From Anniella stebbinsi (taxonomy: Eukaryota; Chordata; Lepidosauria; Squamata; Anniellidae): a DNA stretch of 64,000 bases. The stretch covers positions 183,837,654 to 183,901,653 of the forward strand of contig JARDYH010000001.1 of the NCBI GenBank assembly GCA_029215795.1, given 5' to 3'. Every line of letters starts with the position of its first letter. The first letter of the stretch is position 1. Shown here piece after piece: positions 36,511 to 47,382 of the stretch. Below the pieces are notes generated by a model that saw only the letters and a program-made list of their open reading frames with translations, ran no database searches and was not told where the DNA came from. A program made the translations under genes and the position numbers.

Positions 36511-38480
36511 AGATGCTGATCTGCAGGGTTTCTGTACATTTCACACATTTCTAGAAAACTCCTAGACATGCCTTTATATCGACGATTCAGTAAAACGGAA
36601 GCAACATGTCTGAAAAATGTGTAATCACTGGAAATAGAGTAAATGCTTAAAACTATGGAAAAACAAGTTGTTTGCTGCTGATCTGCAGGATCTCTGTACA
36701 TTTCACACATTTCTTTCATTTTGGGCTTTTCAGGCTAGAAAAATTCTACACATGGCTTTATATCAACGATTCAGTAAAAATACACAAAGATGTCTGAAAC
36801 ATGTGAAATCACTGGAAATAGGGTTACTGCTTGTAACTAGGGCAAAACGGAACATTTCATGCTGATCTGCAGGGTTTCTCTACATTTTACACATTTCTCT
36901 CATTTTGGATTTCTCAGGCTTAAGAACTCCAAGACTTGCCTAAATATCGACATTTCAGTAAAAATGCACAAAGATGTCTTAAATTTGCAAAATCAGTGGA
37001 AATCGGGTATGTATTTTGGGCTTTTCAGGCTGGCAAACTCCTAGACATGCCTTTATATCGACGATTCAGGACAAATGGAGCAAGATGTCTGAAACACGTA
37101 TAATCACCGGAAATAGGGTAAATGCTTGAAACACCGGCAAAACAGGTCATTTGATGCTAATCTGCAGGGTTTCTGTACATTTCACACATTCCTCTCATTC
37201 TGGGCTTTTCAGGCTAGAAAAGCCCTAGACATGCCTGAATATCGATGGTTCAGTAAAAATACACAAAGATGTCTGAAACAAGTGAAATCACTGGAAATAG
37301 GGTAAATGCTTTCAATTATTGCTAAACAAGTCATTTGATGCTGACCTGCAGCATTTCTGTACATTTCACAAATGTCTCTCATTTTGGGCTTTTCAGGCTA
37401 GACAATTCCTATCAGTACCTCAATAGCAACGGTTCAGTAAAAATACACAATGATGTCTGACACAGGTGAATCACTGGAAACAGGGTAAATGCTTGAAATG
37501 AGGACAAAACAGGTCATTTGATGCAGACCTGCAGGGTTTCTGTATATCTCACCCATTTCTCTCATTTTGGGCTTTTAAGGCTAGAAGACTCCTAGACATG
37601 CCTGAATATCAATGGTTCAGTAAAGATAAACAACGATGTCTGAAAAATGTGACATCACTGGAAATAGGGTTATTGCTTGTGACTAGGGCAAAATGGGTCA
37701 TTTGATGCAGACCTGCAGGGTTTCTGTACATTTCCCTCATTTTTCTCATTTTGGACTTTTCAGGCAAGAAAACTCCTAGACATGCCTCAATATCAACGGT
37801 ACAGTAAAAATACACAACGATGTCTGAAACATGTGACATCACTGGAAATAGGGTAAATCCTTAAAACTATAGCAAAACGGATCATTTGATGCTGATCTGC
37901 AGGGTTTCTCTACATTTTACACATTTCTCTCATTTTGGGTTTCTCAGGCTTAAGAACTCCAAGACTTGCCTAAATATTGACGTTTCAGTAAACATGCACA
38001 AAGATGTCTGACATTCGTGTAATCACTGGAAACAGGGGAAATCCTTGAAACAAGGGCAAAACAGGTCATTTGATGTTGATCTGCAGGGTTTCTGTACATT
38101 TCACACATTTTTAACATTTTGGACTTTTCAGGCTAGAAAACTCCTACACGTTCCTGAATAGCAAAAGTACAGTAAAAATACACAAAGATGTCTGAAAGAA
38201 GTGAAATCCCTGGAAATAGGGTAAATGCTTGAAACAAGTACTAAACAGGTCATTTGATGCTAATCTGCAGGGTTACACTTCATTTCAAACATTTTTCTCA
38301 TTTTGGTCTTTTCAGGCTAGGGAGCTCCGAAATATGCCTCAATAGCGACGTTTGAGTGAAAATGCACAAAGATGTCTGAAACAAGTGAATAATCTGGAAA
38401 TAGGGATACTGCTAAGTGACTAAGGCAAAACGGGTCTGTAGATGCTGATCTGCAGAGTTTCTGTACATTTTACATATTTC
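36510..38480. repeat. Subtelomeric satellite 2 (about 184-bp unit)
   Basis: About ten to eleven tandem units, marked by TTGATGCTGATCTGCAGGGT at about 36,510, 36,672, 36,856, 37,151, 37,335, 37,518, 37,702, 37,886, 38,069, 38,254 and 38,439. Spacing is 183-185 bp except for one shortened first unit and one unit with an extra partial copy. Other shared words are TCATTTTGGGCTTTTCAGGC, AGACATGCCT and ACAAAGATGTCTGA. The array runs directly into the telomeric repeats at 38,490. Confidence 0.9.
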
Positions 38481-38489
38481 TCTCAGTTT

Positions 38490-38785
38490 TAGGGCTAGGG
38501 CTAGGGCTAAGGTTAGGGCAAGGGCTAGGGCTAGGGTGTTAGGGTTAGGGTGTTAGGGTTAGGGTGTTAGGGTTAGGGTGTTAGGGTTAGGGTGTTAGGG
38601 TTAGGGTGTTAGGGTTAGGGTGTTAGGGTGTTAGGGTTAGGATTAGGGGGTTAGGGGGTTAGGGTTAGGGGGTTAGGGGTTAGGGGGTTAGGGGTTAGGG
38701 GGTTAGGGTTAGGGCTAGGGTTAGGGCTAGGGCTAGGGCTAAGGCTAGGGTTAGGGTTAGGGCTAGGGCTAGGGTTAGGGTTAGG
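38490..38785 (+). repeat. Degenerate (TTAGGG)n telomeric tract, left
   Basis: About 300 bp of TTAGGG with variants TTAGGGTG, GCTAGGG and TTAGGGGG. A regular TTAGGGTGTTAGGG 14-bp pattern dominates the middle. The G-rich strand is the plus strand, so an ancestral chromosome end would have pointed to the right. It ends at the 3' end of element T1. Confidence 0.95.
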
Positions 38786-39018
38786 AATGAGTTTTTTTGT
38801 TGTTTTTTTGGGGAATGAGTTTTTTTATTAATAAATTACTTACTACTGTTTCATATTTACATCCGAGTGGAAAAACACGTTACAACATGTCTCTTCATTT
38901 TCATTTATGACTAATACATTTTGTTTCTACCTTCTCTATCTCTAATACATTATTATTCTATCGCTAAAGGTACCTAACAGGTATATATAAAGAAACACAT
39001 ACATTCTTATAACTGCTC
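38786..39018 (-). other. T1 3' UTR and duplicated 3' tail
   Basis: AT-rich 3' UTR after the ORF2 stop. Its last 45 bp contain the terminal motif AAAAAAACTCATTCC twice (38,786-38,799 and about 38,814-38,828 as complement). The junction reads ATTCC then TAACCC, as in T3. Confidence 0.8.
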
Positions 39019-42000
39019 TCAAGTAATAGGTGATGACGTTTCCATCTTCCAGGGCCATAAACGCCATTCTTTTTCATAATTACAGATTTCTCTAATTTGC
39101 TTTAACACAAAATTTACTGAAACCAACACATTACATTCTTTCCCAGCTTTAATCTCTCTTTGCCGTTGATACATAAGAGCTAACACAACATAAAGATTCA
39201 CCAATCGTATCGTCGTCCAAGGCACCTTCCAAAATTCCCTCGTTCTTTTATTTTTCTCCGCCCAACCCCTTTTTCTTTCACTGCGTTTTCATGGTCCTTT
39301 TAGACCGTTTTGTGGTTCTGTGCCCAATGCAATACACTCCTATCTTTGATTCACAAGATCAGGCCAATCCAGGGCTTGTGCTACTTTTATCCAAGTCTTT
39401 CTAGCAGCTGGGCATGTTTTTATAAAATGCTCCGTGGTCTCCTTTTGTGTGTTTCCTGTTTTCATCGCCTCACACATGCTTGTGCTTCACCCGGTAACCA
39501 TGGTTTACACCCTTGTAAATTGTAGACATTGTAAAAAACCTTCCATCTAATATCCCACAACTTGTATGGTACTCTGGTGTCTTTAAAATATTCAATTGGA
39601 TATTCAATCTATCTCAAATACTGAGGCATGTCCCTCTTAGTCTGGTTTTTTTCCACCTGTGGTTGAAAAAATTGGGTCTCTAACATATCCTTATAGACAT
39701 TCCTTTTCATTTGCCTTATCGTCTGTCCCTGTGCTTGAAAATGATGAGCCTTAACTTTCCACTTTCTGATGTATCCATATACATCAGATAGATAATCGGG
39801 CCCCATAGCTTTCATGGCTTGCGTCACTTTATATCCTGAGCTTCCCTCCTCCCACCATACCTTAGCCCAGGGTTTGGTTTTCCAACTACTTTCAAACACC
39901 TCCATCCAGAATTGGGTTTTAGTTCCCTCTTTTTTTGCTAGAGCCCATTTCCCAAAGTTATAGGTCAAAAAGACAGCTAAAAACTTTGGACCGATCGCTG
40001 GGAAATTAAGGCCTCCCTGCTGTATCGGTCGATGCGCCACTGCCCTAGCTAATGGGAAATTCTTCATTCCCCACAGAAAGGTAAACAAACTTGTCGTCAC
40101 TTCTTTTACTATGTATTCCGGCGGTGGATATACCGCTGCCAAATTTGCCGCTACCGGGAGCAAATAGATATTGACATACACTGCTTTTTGGTAGATGTTA
40201 AGTCTCCATTTTTTCCACTGAGCTATTTTTTTCTTTTACTTTCTCTGACCACTCCTGCCAATTCTTTTGCCATCCTTCCTGCTTCACTGAGAAATAAACT
40301 CCTAATAATTTTATGAAATCACTCAGATCTTTCTCTCTTTCCTTTCCATCCTGTTTCAAACCCATCTCCATGGGTTCCTTGCTTATTTCCCCCTCCCGTA
40401 CATCAAATTATATCACAAAACTATTTTTTTTATTTAGGCGGGCTCCCGACACTTTCTCGAACTGATCAAAAATATTCCTTACCTCCCGCAATTCTCTTTC
40501 GTTCCCTATCAGTAACGAAACGTCATCCGCATGAGCTACGAGTTTTATCCGATTACAGTGCCTTCTTTCCTGATCTTGTCTTCTTATCAAAGGGAAGCTT
40601 ATGCCCATTATCTTTTTGTCCATCTCCAACTTACATAATACCGCATTTAAGCAGAGGACGTACAAAAGCAGGCTAATCAGACAGCCCTGCCATACTCCAG
40701 ATTTTATTGGAATTTTATCTCCCCTGTGACCATTGATTTGCGGTACTATCACAGCGTTCCTATAGATGAGCTTGATATAATTAACAAAAGCTCCCGGAAT
40801 CCCTTTCCACAGGAGTGCTTCCCATAAAAAGGGATGATGGACATTATCAAAAGCCCTTTCCTGATCTAACTGAAGTAAAAAACCTTTCCGCTGTCCTTTC
40901 TTTATCATCTGGAATACTTCTCTAAAGGCACACAGCGAGTCCACCATCGTTCTACCCGGAACGGCACTCGTTTGCGTTTTCAGTACTAGTTTGCTGGCCA
41001 CTTGAGCTAAACGGTTATTCAGAATCTTAGCTAATATCCTATAGTCTACATTTGTGAGAACTATAGGCCTCCAATTCGCCAGGATGGTTAAATCTCCTCG
41101 CTTGGGGAAAAATATCAGCGTGCCCTCGTTAAAAGTTTCGCTGATGTCGTCCTGAGCTAAATACTGATTATAGACTCCCGAAAGCGGCTCTGCCAACCAC
41201 TTGTTAAACCGTTTGTAAAAACACCAACCCAGGCCATCCGGTCCAGGGGCTGAATTGGTTTTACCTTGTTTTATAACTGCCGTCACTTCCTCCTCTGTGA
41301 TCGGTTTAACTAAGTCCCCGGCCTCTCGTTCGCTCAAACCTTCATACAGTCTCCCTAGTCCCATCTTCGGTATCCCTCGGAAAAACTCTTTGCTTTGGCT
41401 GACGCCGATATCCTTTTCCGCAAAAAGCCCACAATAAAATTCCCCCATTATCTTAAGCATTTCCTTTGGATGGAAACTAATAAGGTCATCTTCTTTCCTT
41501 CTCAGGCCTTTAAAACCGATTGGAGCTCTGGGGTTTATCGCCTTCGCCCATTCATCAATGTCTACAATGGCGCCTTTTGCTCTAAAACATTTGTATCTCT
41601 ATCTTTTCTCTCTTTGTTTTTTCTGATACCTCCCTATCACATCTCTGGCCTCGGTTAAAGTTTGGGTATTATATGGCAGTCCTTTATTAACTCTGGCATG
41701 ACATTTTAGAAACCGATAAATGGCTTCGTGATAATTTTTAGTATCCTTGTGATAGGCATTCCTTTATTGTATCCTGCACCTCCCCCTCACTTCCCTTTTC
41801 AATTGTTCCCACCAATTTACTTGCTCTCCCTTATAGATAACCTGCAAATTCATCATATAAGCCAAAGTAGTAACTACTAGATTTTTACCTACTTCTTTAT
41901 CGAGAAAACCCGGCCTAAGCCTCCAAAGCGGCTTTCCTTTATTGTAAACTTGACCTAGACTAAATTCCACCTGCAACATCCTGTGATCGGACCAGGAGGT

Positions 42001-42769
42001 GATAACGATCTTACACCTTTCCACTTTTAGATATTTTGGGGCTCTGATCCTGTCTATTCGACTCGCAAAATTTGGATGGTAAAATGTGTAACGTACGCCG
42101 TCCAAAAGCAGATAGCTATTGACGTACACCTTCCTGCAACCCATTGGGAAAAAAATCCAATCTGTTTTCTACCTCCAGAGCCTTATCTTGTAAATCCACC
42201 TCCATCAAATAAGATTCCAGCTCTCTTCGTCAGACTGTAACAGTTTGACTCTTTGCTGTCGCTCTTTTGAGTTGTTAGTCATATAATTGCTCCTATCCGA
42301 GACTCTGGATCTGTTGTTAAAATCTCCTATGAGGATAAGACACCTCCTTGTGTTACAGAAATCCTTTACATGCCCCCAAAACGTTTTCCTATGAGCCACT
42401 TGCATAAATCCCACAAATTCTGAATACCCTATTTTTCACTCTCCCATTTTCTAATATCTCCTTTATAGTAAAATCAATCACGATTAACCTTCCCGGAACT
42501 GCCTCTAGGACAAAATCTATAACCAAATCATCTCTTGAACGAAAAAGGACCGCTACACCCGCCGTGTGGTCATCGTCATATGACCAAACAGTAGGCCCCG
42601 AGGTCCATAGTCGTTGGGCTTGGCTCCTTTGCTTTTCACTGTTGAAATGAGTCTCTTGGAGGATATAAATATCCTGATTTAACTTTGCGAGAGGTGGAAT
42701 AATTTCTTCCATTCTCGTATGAGATCTTAAACCATTAGAGTTCCAAGATATTATTTTTAAATTTGTCAT
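39019..42769 (-). pseudogene. T1 ORF2: APE endonuclease and reverse transcriptase, broken
   Basis: Begins at the ATG 42,769 (MTNLKIISWNSNGLRSHTRM). Endonuclease motifs: SWNSNGL, YILQETHF (catalytic Glu), GVAVLF, GDFNNRSR, SRIDRI, SWSDHRML (Asp-His pair). RT (about 41,460-40,408): NSAPGPDGLGW, FFPKRGDLTILANWRPIVLT, AVPGRTMVDSL, LLQLDQERAFDNVHHPFLW (motif A), SGVWQGCLISLLLYVL (motif B), KLVAHADDVSLLI (motif C; HADD in place of the usual [YF]xDD). C-terminal part at 40,181-39,609 and 39,225-39,019. Frameshifts lie near 42,400, 42,170, 41,600 and at the A7 run 40,226-40,232; a TAA follows SFVI near 40,408. It cannot be translated as one protein. Confidence 0.85.
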
Positions 42770-42883
42770 AATGATTCTTAATGTATGAAATGAAATAAAA
42801 TAAAATAACCCCAAATTAACTGATTCAAGCTAAACCTATAATATTATTCTCTAATTTTAGCTAGTTATCTAAATCGTATGCAG

Positions 42884-44914
42884 TCAAGTCACCGTCGCTT
42901 CATGTTCTGTCATAACTTCCATGTTATCTACTCCCTCAGAGGAATTCTGAGGTGTAGCCTCACTTAAAGGAGGGGGAGGAGAAGGAGAAGCAGGTGGGGG
43001 CTGTGGAGAGAGGGGATAAGGGACTAACGGATGCTGGTGGGTCACCGCCTCGGCCTCCCCCATTCCCCATTCTTCTGAACCCGTTTGACTATCGGGTACC
43101 ACATCGAAAGATTCATTTCGCTCCTTCCCTTCTTCTGACCCCGATTCCCCGGCTACCCTCCTTTTCTTTTTTACCCTTTGCTCTTTTGCAGGCAGACTTC
43201 CTAGCCCAGCCCCCTCTAAATGCTTTTTTTTACCCACTTCCCTCTCTTGAAACACCAGACTCCTTTGTAAGTCTGTCGTTTCCTTCCCACGTGGTGTCTT
43301 TTCCTTTTCCTCTAGAGCGTCCCTAGCCTCCTCTGCAGCGTCATAAAATTCCTGGTCAGATAATTCTTCCACCATTTCTTTTCCCAACGTTGCAAATTTA
43401 TTTTGCGTTAAGAGCACATTTTCCTTGGCCATACTAGCAACCCGCCCTGATTTCAGCGTGCGTTTTCTCCCTTTCTCTTGTACTGTGGTCCACTCGGTTC
43501 TCTCCTCATTGCTTCCTTCCCTCCTTTTGCCACTATCTCTGGTTCTCTGTTGCATCTCCTCTGCTTCCCTCACAGAGGTTCCTCTCCCGCCTTGTCTGTT
43601 TTGTTCCCTTTTTTCTACGTCCCTTTCCCATTCTGCCCCATTCCTCGCTTGTGCAGCCATTCTCTCTTTCCCCATTTTAGTTATCCTGCTTGCTTTGTTC
43701 CACCTTTCAGCATCTTCTATATTATATTGGGATCTAGGGCACCAAAAGTAGGTGTGTCCCAATTCCTCACAAAGATTGCAAGTGATGCTCCTGTGGCAGG
43801 AAGCTGTCAGATGTCCCCTGGTTCCACATTTAGAGCAAAGAGGCGTCGTGCAGTTTCTCCTGCGGTGGCTATACGCTCCACATTGGAAACATGCCGCCGG
43901 TTGGCCACTATATCTCGTGATGCCCCTTTTGGAACCCAGAAAAAAGTACTTTGGAATTTGTCCTTCATGTTTATCTACCGCCGTAGATTTAAAAGCTACT
44001 ACGCACCGGTATTCCCCCATCCAAAACCCATGCCTGTCTTTCTTTTTTTCCGATCCCATAAGGATATTGGCATACCGAGATACCCAAAGGCCCACGTCCT
44101 CCTCCGGAATCGTCGTGGTCCGGAAAGCGACGGTCAGCACTTTAGTGTCTCCCTGGAATAGCGGTACCACATCGAACCCCTCCAACAAGGCAGGATTCTC
44201 TCGCTGAGCCTTCCTGCAATCTTACCAAAATTTCCTGTAAGCCCACTCGGAAGCCAAGCAGACATCCGTTTCCTGGGACCCTGGAAGTTGGATGATCGCC
44301 AGGATGTCATTTCTGTCCATTTTTAAGGTGTCCAACAAGAGAACCTTTGCCAAATATTCCCTCGTGTCTTTATCGGCTTCCGCCCTCACGTATCGGAACC
44401 TGACGACATAGCGCTTTCTGCGATCTCTAGAGTCTGGAATATTTTCTAGAATATGCCCTAGATACTCCTCCTCCTCATCGTTAAAGGAGGAAGGAGCCCC
44501 TCCCTCCTCGGGCTCACCCCCTAGCCTATTCCGGTTTTCCTTAGCTCTAGCTACCGTAGCGTACGACCTGGGCCGATCGCGGTCCTCGGTCCCATCCACC
44601 GGGGCCTGTCGAGCTTGAGCTCCGTGCCTCTCCCATCCATCACCCTGTCTTTGCATTACCGAGCGTGGCGTGGCGCTTTCGACCCCCAGACTCGTACTCG
44701 CATTTAAGTCAGGCCTCGTTTCACCATCTGTAAATTTGTCTTTCGGCCTCGCCCCCCTTTCCAAATCCGTGAGGAATCGCTTCTGACGGTCCTCGATTGC
44801 CGTTCCTCTAGGCGACCTCTTCCTCTGCCATTCCCCTCCAACTACCCTTTCGGAACGAAAATCGAGATCCCCCCAGAACGCCGTTTCTCCCTCCTCCGAC
44901 TCTTTCCGTGAGGG
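42884..44914 (-). pseudogene. T1 ORF1: CCHC zinc-knuckle protein, one stop
   Basis: RNA-binding ORF1 of the Tx1-like element. The frame is open from 44,914 to 42,884 apart from one TAA at 44,222-44,224. Order: basic/acidic N-terminus, RYVVRFRYVRAEADKDTREY region (about 44,410-44,340), DVVPLFQGDTKVLTVAFRTT and RCVVAFKSTAVD, then three CCHC knuckles at about 43,730-43,895: CFQCGAYSHRRRNC, CSKCGTRGHLTASC, CNLCEELGHTYFWC (each CX2CX4HX4C). A long charged tail follows (KKKRRVAGESGSEEGKERNE) and a proline-rich end. Three knuckles after a conserved region match Tx1-clade ORF1. The start is uncertain; an ATG near 44,968 (MEFKSLITGEEEVSD) is in another frame. Confidence 0.8.
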
Positions 44915-45433
44915 TTACCCCCGTATCCGATACCTCCTCTTCCCCTGTTATTAAACTCTTAAATTCCATGCATACACTTGAAAATTGTCCTTACTTTTTT
45001 CGAGGTCTTTTTTTAACAGTGTCCAAAACCTCTTCCCCATCGGAACTAACATCATCTAAATTTTTGTTCTCTCTTTTCCCCGAACTTGTAATTCTAGTAG
45101 GTCTTTGTGGGGTTTTAAACAAGACCACTCCAGCTTCAAATATCTCCACCTCCCTCCCGTGCCATAGACAGAGTTCCTTTCCTCCGCTCCTCACCGTTTT
45201 TCACAGATGTTCCTTCAGAAATCCCCTCCGCCCAAACAGATCCCTCCTTCATCACGTCCGCTTCATCCCTCCTCCTTCCTTCATCTTGCTGAGAGCTCGC
45301 TCCGACCGCTCACCTGGCCCCGGTCCAGGACTCAGAAGCAGTCGCAGCCCATAGCCGATCTCCTCGCTCCGACAATCCGTCCCTCGTCTTGTGTCATCTC
45401 TGTTTAATTATCCGCATCCGTTGCCGCAAAAGC

Positions 45434-47206
45434 CTACGATATTCTGCATCCATTCGATAAACTTTCATTAGATACAAAAGAAGACATGTCCTCCACTTTT
45501 GCCAAAAAGAGCACTTGAGTGTCTTTTGGGGCTATGAGCCAGGTCCTGTGAATGTCCTGAAAATTTTTGATCAAATTAGCCTCTTCCAGCCATTCCGGGT
45601 ACAGATCCATATTGTTTCTCTGTTTCCTCCCCACCATTATCCTGCGCTGAGCATCTACCACCAAGGATCTCATAAAGCACAGTTGTTTTTCCGATAAGTT
45701 AATACACAGTCCAGCTAACATGTCCCTGAGCGGTTGAAAAGTCCGGTTGAAAAATTGCCAAGTCTTTTTTTGGCCATATTTGGTCAAATTATAAGTGGGT
45801 ACTTTGGGTAGCGCTATTCGGTTGACAACGTAACCCCACAGCCTCAACATGTCCTGTTTTTCAAAATTTGTGGGTAAAATGACGTCTTGAATCTTGGCCA
45901 TGGGTTTATGAAGTATTTGAGTCCACTTCAACATAATTCGGTGCTCCCTGGAGCCACCCTCTGCTGAAGCTACGGATCCTTCTCCCACCGACTCTCTGCC
46001 CGCCTCATAATCTTCCTCTGCCGTCAACCCGAAATCTGTTTCAAAATGCTGTTTTAAAAATTCCACATCTATTTGCCCCCCTAATAATTCCTCGCCTCTT
46101 TCTTGACTTTCATTTTCACTGTCACTGTCACTGTCGTCCCCATCCGAGTCGGCAGTCAGCCTATCGAACGTGAAATCAATTATTTCCAATTCATCAGGGT
46201 TTTGTTCTTGCCCTGCCTCCACCTTGTCACTCAGCGGCCAAGACGGAGCATCCTGTTTCGATTTGGGACTTTCTTCCATAAAGACGGCATTAGATTTAAT
46301 AGGGGAGCGATCCCTGCCTTCCCCCATCTCTTCAATTTGAAAGGCAAAAGATTTTGAGAGAGGTTTTCCTTTCCCCGCCCTATTTTTGTTCCTTCTGTCT
46401 TCCTTTGAAATCTCTATCTCAGCCTGCCTTTCCATTTCTATTTGCCGAGCAATGATGTCAAATTGTTTTTCCAGCTCACTCAAAGATGTTAAAACCAAGC
46501 ATTTTTCCTTGCCACATTTTTCTAGGCCATAATCCTTTTTTTCATTTTCAGTCATGCTGTCCAAAAAGTCCTGTTTTTCCATTAAGGATTGCATTTGGTT
46601 TATGATTTTCTTCAGCTTGTCTCCCTTTTCCCTGCTTCTCACGAAAGGTTTTATTTTTTCATACAAGTCCAAACAAGCATAGCCCTTTCCCTGCTTTTGT
46701 TTGGACTGCTTACTGATCGGCCTTTCCAATAAAACAAAGTTTTTTCTAGGGGAGTAGTCTTGTTCTCTTTCTTCCCCCGCTTGAGTTTTTAAAACACTGT
46801 GCTCTGTTTGTTTTCCGGCCTGCCAGCCCGCCTCTGCAGAGAGGCCTTCTCTTTCTTCAGTTTGTTCTTTAGACTTTTTTCCTTTAGGGCGTGGCCCTTC
46901 TATTCCTTTTCCTTCTGGATTTGGGGGTTCCCCTTGGTTCCCCCCCTGTTCGGGGGTTGTTTCCCCTTCCGTTACAAGCACCCCATCACTATCTGCGGGG
47001 CTGGAAACCCTTTGGCCTTGAAGTAAATTTAGGCCTACCTCCTCTGAAGCAACAGCAGCAGCAGCCATTTTTTCTTCCATAGTCTGCATGAGTTCCCTGG
47101 GGGGGCCTCCTTCTTCAAAGTTTGTTAGGGTAACCCCTTCAGTCTGGGGTTCCATTGTTGCCTCCCCAGATGCCTGGGAGTCTACTCCGGCAACCCGTGA
47201 CATTTG
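45434..47206 (-). CDS. T1 ORF A: large charged protein with a conserved C-terminal domain, function unknown
   Basis: First ORF of T1, 590 residues from the ATG at 47,206 (MSRVAGVDSQASGEATMEPQ). The frame opens 54 bp upstream but without an ATG. Residues 1-400 are hydrophilic and look disordered, rich in Glu, Lys, Gln and Ser, with SPRK/SPIK motifs (DYSPRKNF, DRSPIKSN) and an acidic stretch (DSDGDDSDSDSENE). Residues about 427-556 form a compact region (KWTQILHKPMAKIQ, FEKQDMLRLWGYVVNRIALP, YPEWLEEANLIKNFQDIHRT) that aligns by eye with T2. I recognise no family; an extra ORF ahead of the zinc-knuckle ORF1 is unusual for this group. Compared with T2 it ends early: the matching extension AEYRRLLRQRMRIIKQR lies in another frame at about 45,455. 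Confidence 0.7.
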   Translation of the reverse strand, partial: QMSRVAGVDSQASGEATMEPQTEGVTLTNFEEGGPPRELMQTMEEKMAAAAVASEEVGLNLLQGQRVSSPADSDGVLVTEGETTPEQGGNQGEPPNPEGKGIEGPRPKGKKSKEQTEEREGLSAEAGWQAGKQTEHSVLKTQAGEEREQDYSPRKNFVLLERPISKQSKQKQGKGYACLDLYEKIKPFVRSREKGDKLKKIINQMQSLMEKQDFLDSMTENEKKDYGLEKCGKEKCLVLTSLSELEKQFDIIARQIEMERQAEIEISKEDRRNKNRAGKGKPLSKSFAFQIEEMGEGRDRSPIKSNAVFMEESPKSKQDAPSWPLSDKVEAGQEQNPDELEIIDFTFDRLTADSDGDDSDSDSENESQERGEELLGGQIDVEFLKQHFETDFGLTAEEDYEAGRESVGEGSVASAEGGSREHRIMLKWTQILHKPMAKIQDVILPTNFEKQDMLRLWGYVVNRIALPKVPTYNLTKYGQKKTWQFFNRTFQPLRDMLAGLCINLSEKQLCFMRSLVVDAQRRIMVGRKQRNNMDLYPEWLEEANLIKNFQDIHRTWLIAPKDTQVLFLAKVEDMSSFVSNESLSNGCRIS

Positions 47207-47304
47207 GGTTCCGGCATCCTGGCTGGAATTCCAATTAGGGAACGTTGTTTGTGTTCTCACTCAGGTGTTCCAGTGAAACATAGCCTGAAACTTTGGAAGA
47301 AAGG

Positions 47305-47382
47305 ATTAGGGTTAGGGTTAGGGTTAGGAATAATTTTTTTTTATTTTGGGGGGGGGGGTTAGGGTGAGGGTGAGGGTTAGGA
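47305..47382 (+). repeat. Short telomeric tracts between T1 and T2
   Basis: Four TTAGG(G) units at 47,305-47,328 abut the T1 5' end. They are followed by AATAATTTTTTTTTTATTTT (a LINE-tail-like remnant in complement), a G-run, and then TTAGGGTGAGGGTGAGGGTTAGG (47,359-47,382) abutting the T2 3' end. Confidence 0.9.

Larger units (their letters stand above)
38786..47304 (-). mobile_element. Telomere-associated LINE T1 (Tx1-like), near full length
   Basis: About 8.5 kb, flanked on both sides by telomeric repeats. On the minus strand it starts directly after CCCTAACCCTAA with TCCTTTCTTCCAAAG and ends in a double tail (AAAAAAACTCATTCC twice) followed by TAACCC. In order it carries ORF A (unknown), ORF1 with three CCHC zinc knuckles, and ORF2 with APE endonuclease and reverse transcriptase. 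The style of ORF1 and RT (QTSAVPGRTMVDSL, LQLDQERAFDNVHHPFLWEA) fits the Tx1 clade of the L1 group, which contains many target-specific elements. All ORFs carry stops or frameshifts. Confidence 0.85.

Noticed and set aside
34400..38480. CRISPR-like array because of regular spacing
   Set aside because: Units are 184 or 270 bp and repeat over their whole length; the context is vertebrate subtelomeric satellite.
38490..38785. Genuine chromosome end
   Set aside because: Sequence continues on both sides, and the opposite tract at 56,590 has inverted polarity; an internal relic fits better.
43478..44207. Plus-strand open frames opposite T1 ORF1
   Set aside because: No motif; they are antisense to a Lys/Glu-rich coding region, which keeps the other strand free of stops.
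46103..47082. Plus-strand Phe/Leu-rich frames opposite ORF A
   Set aside because: Antisense shadows of Glu/Lys codons.
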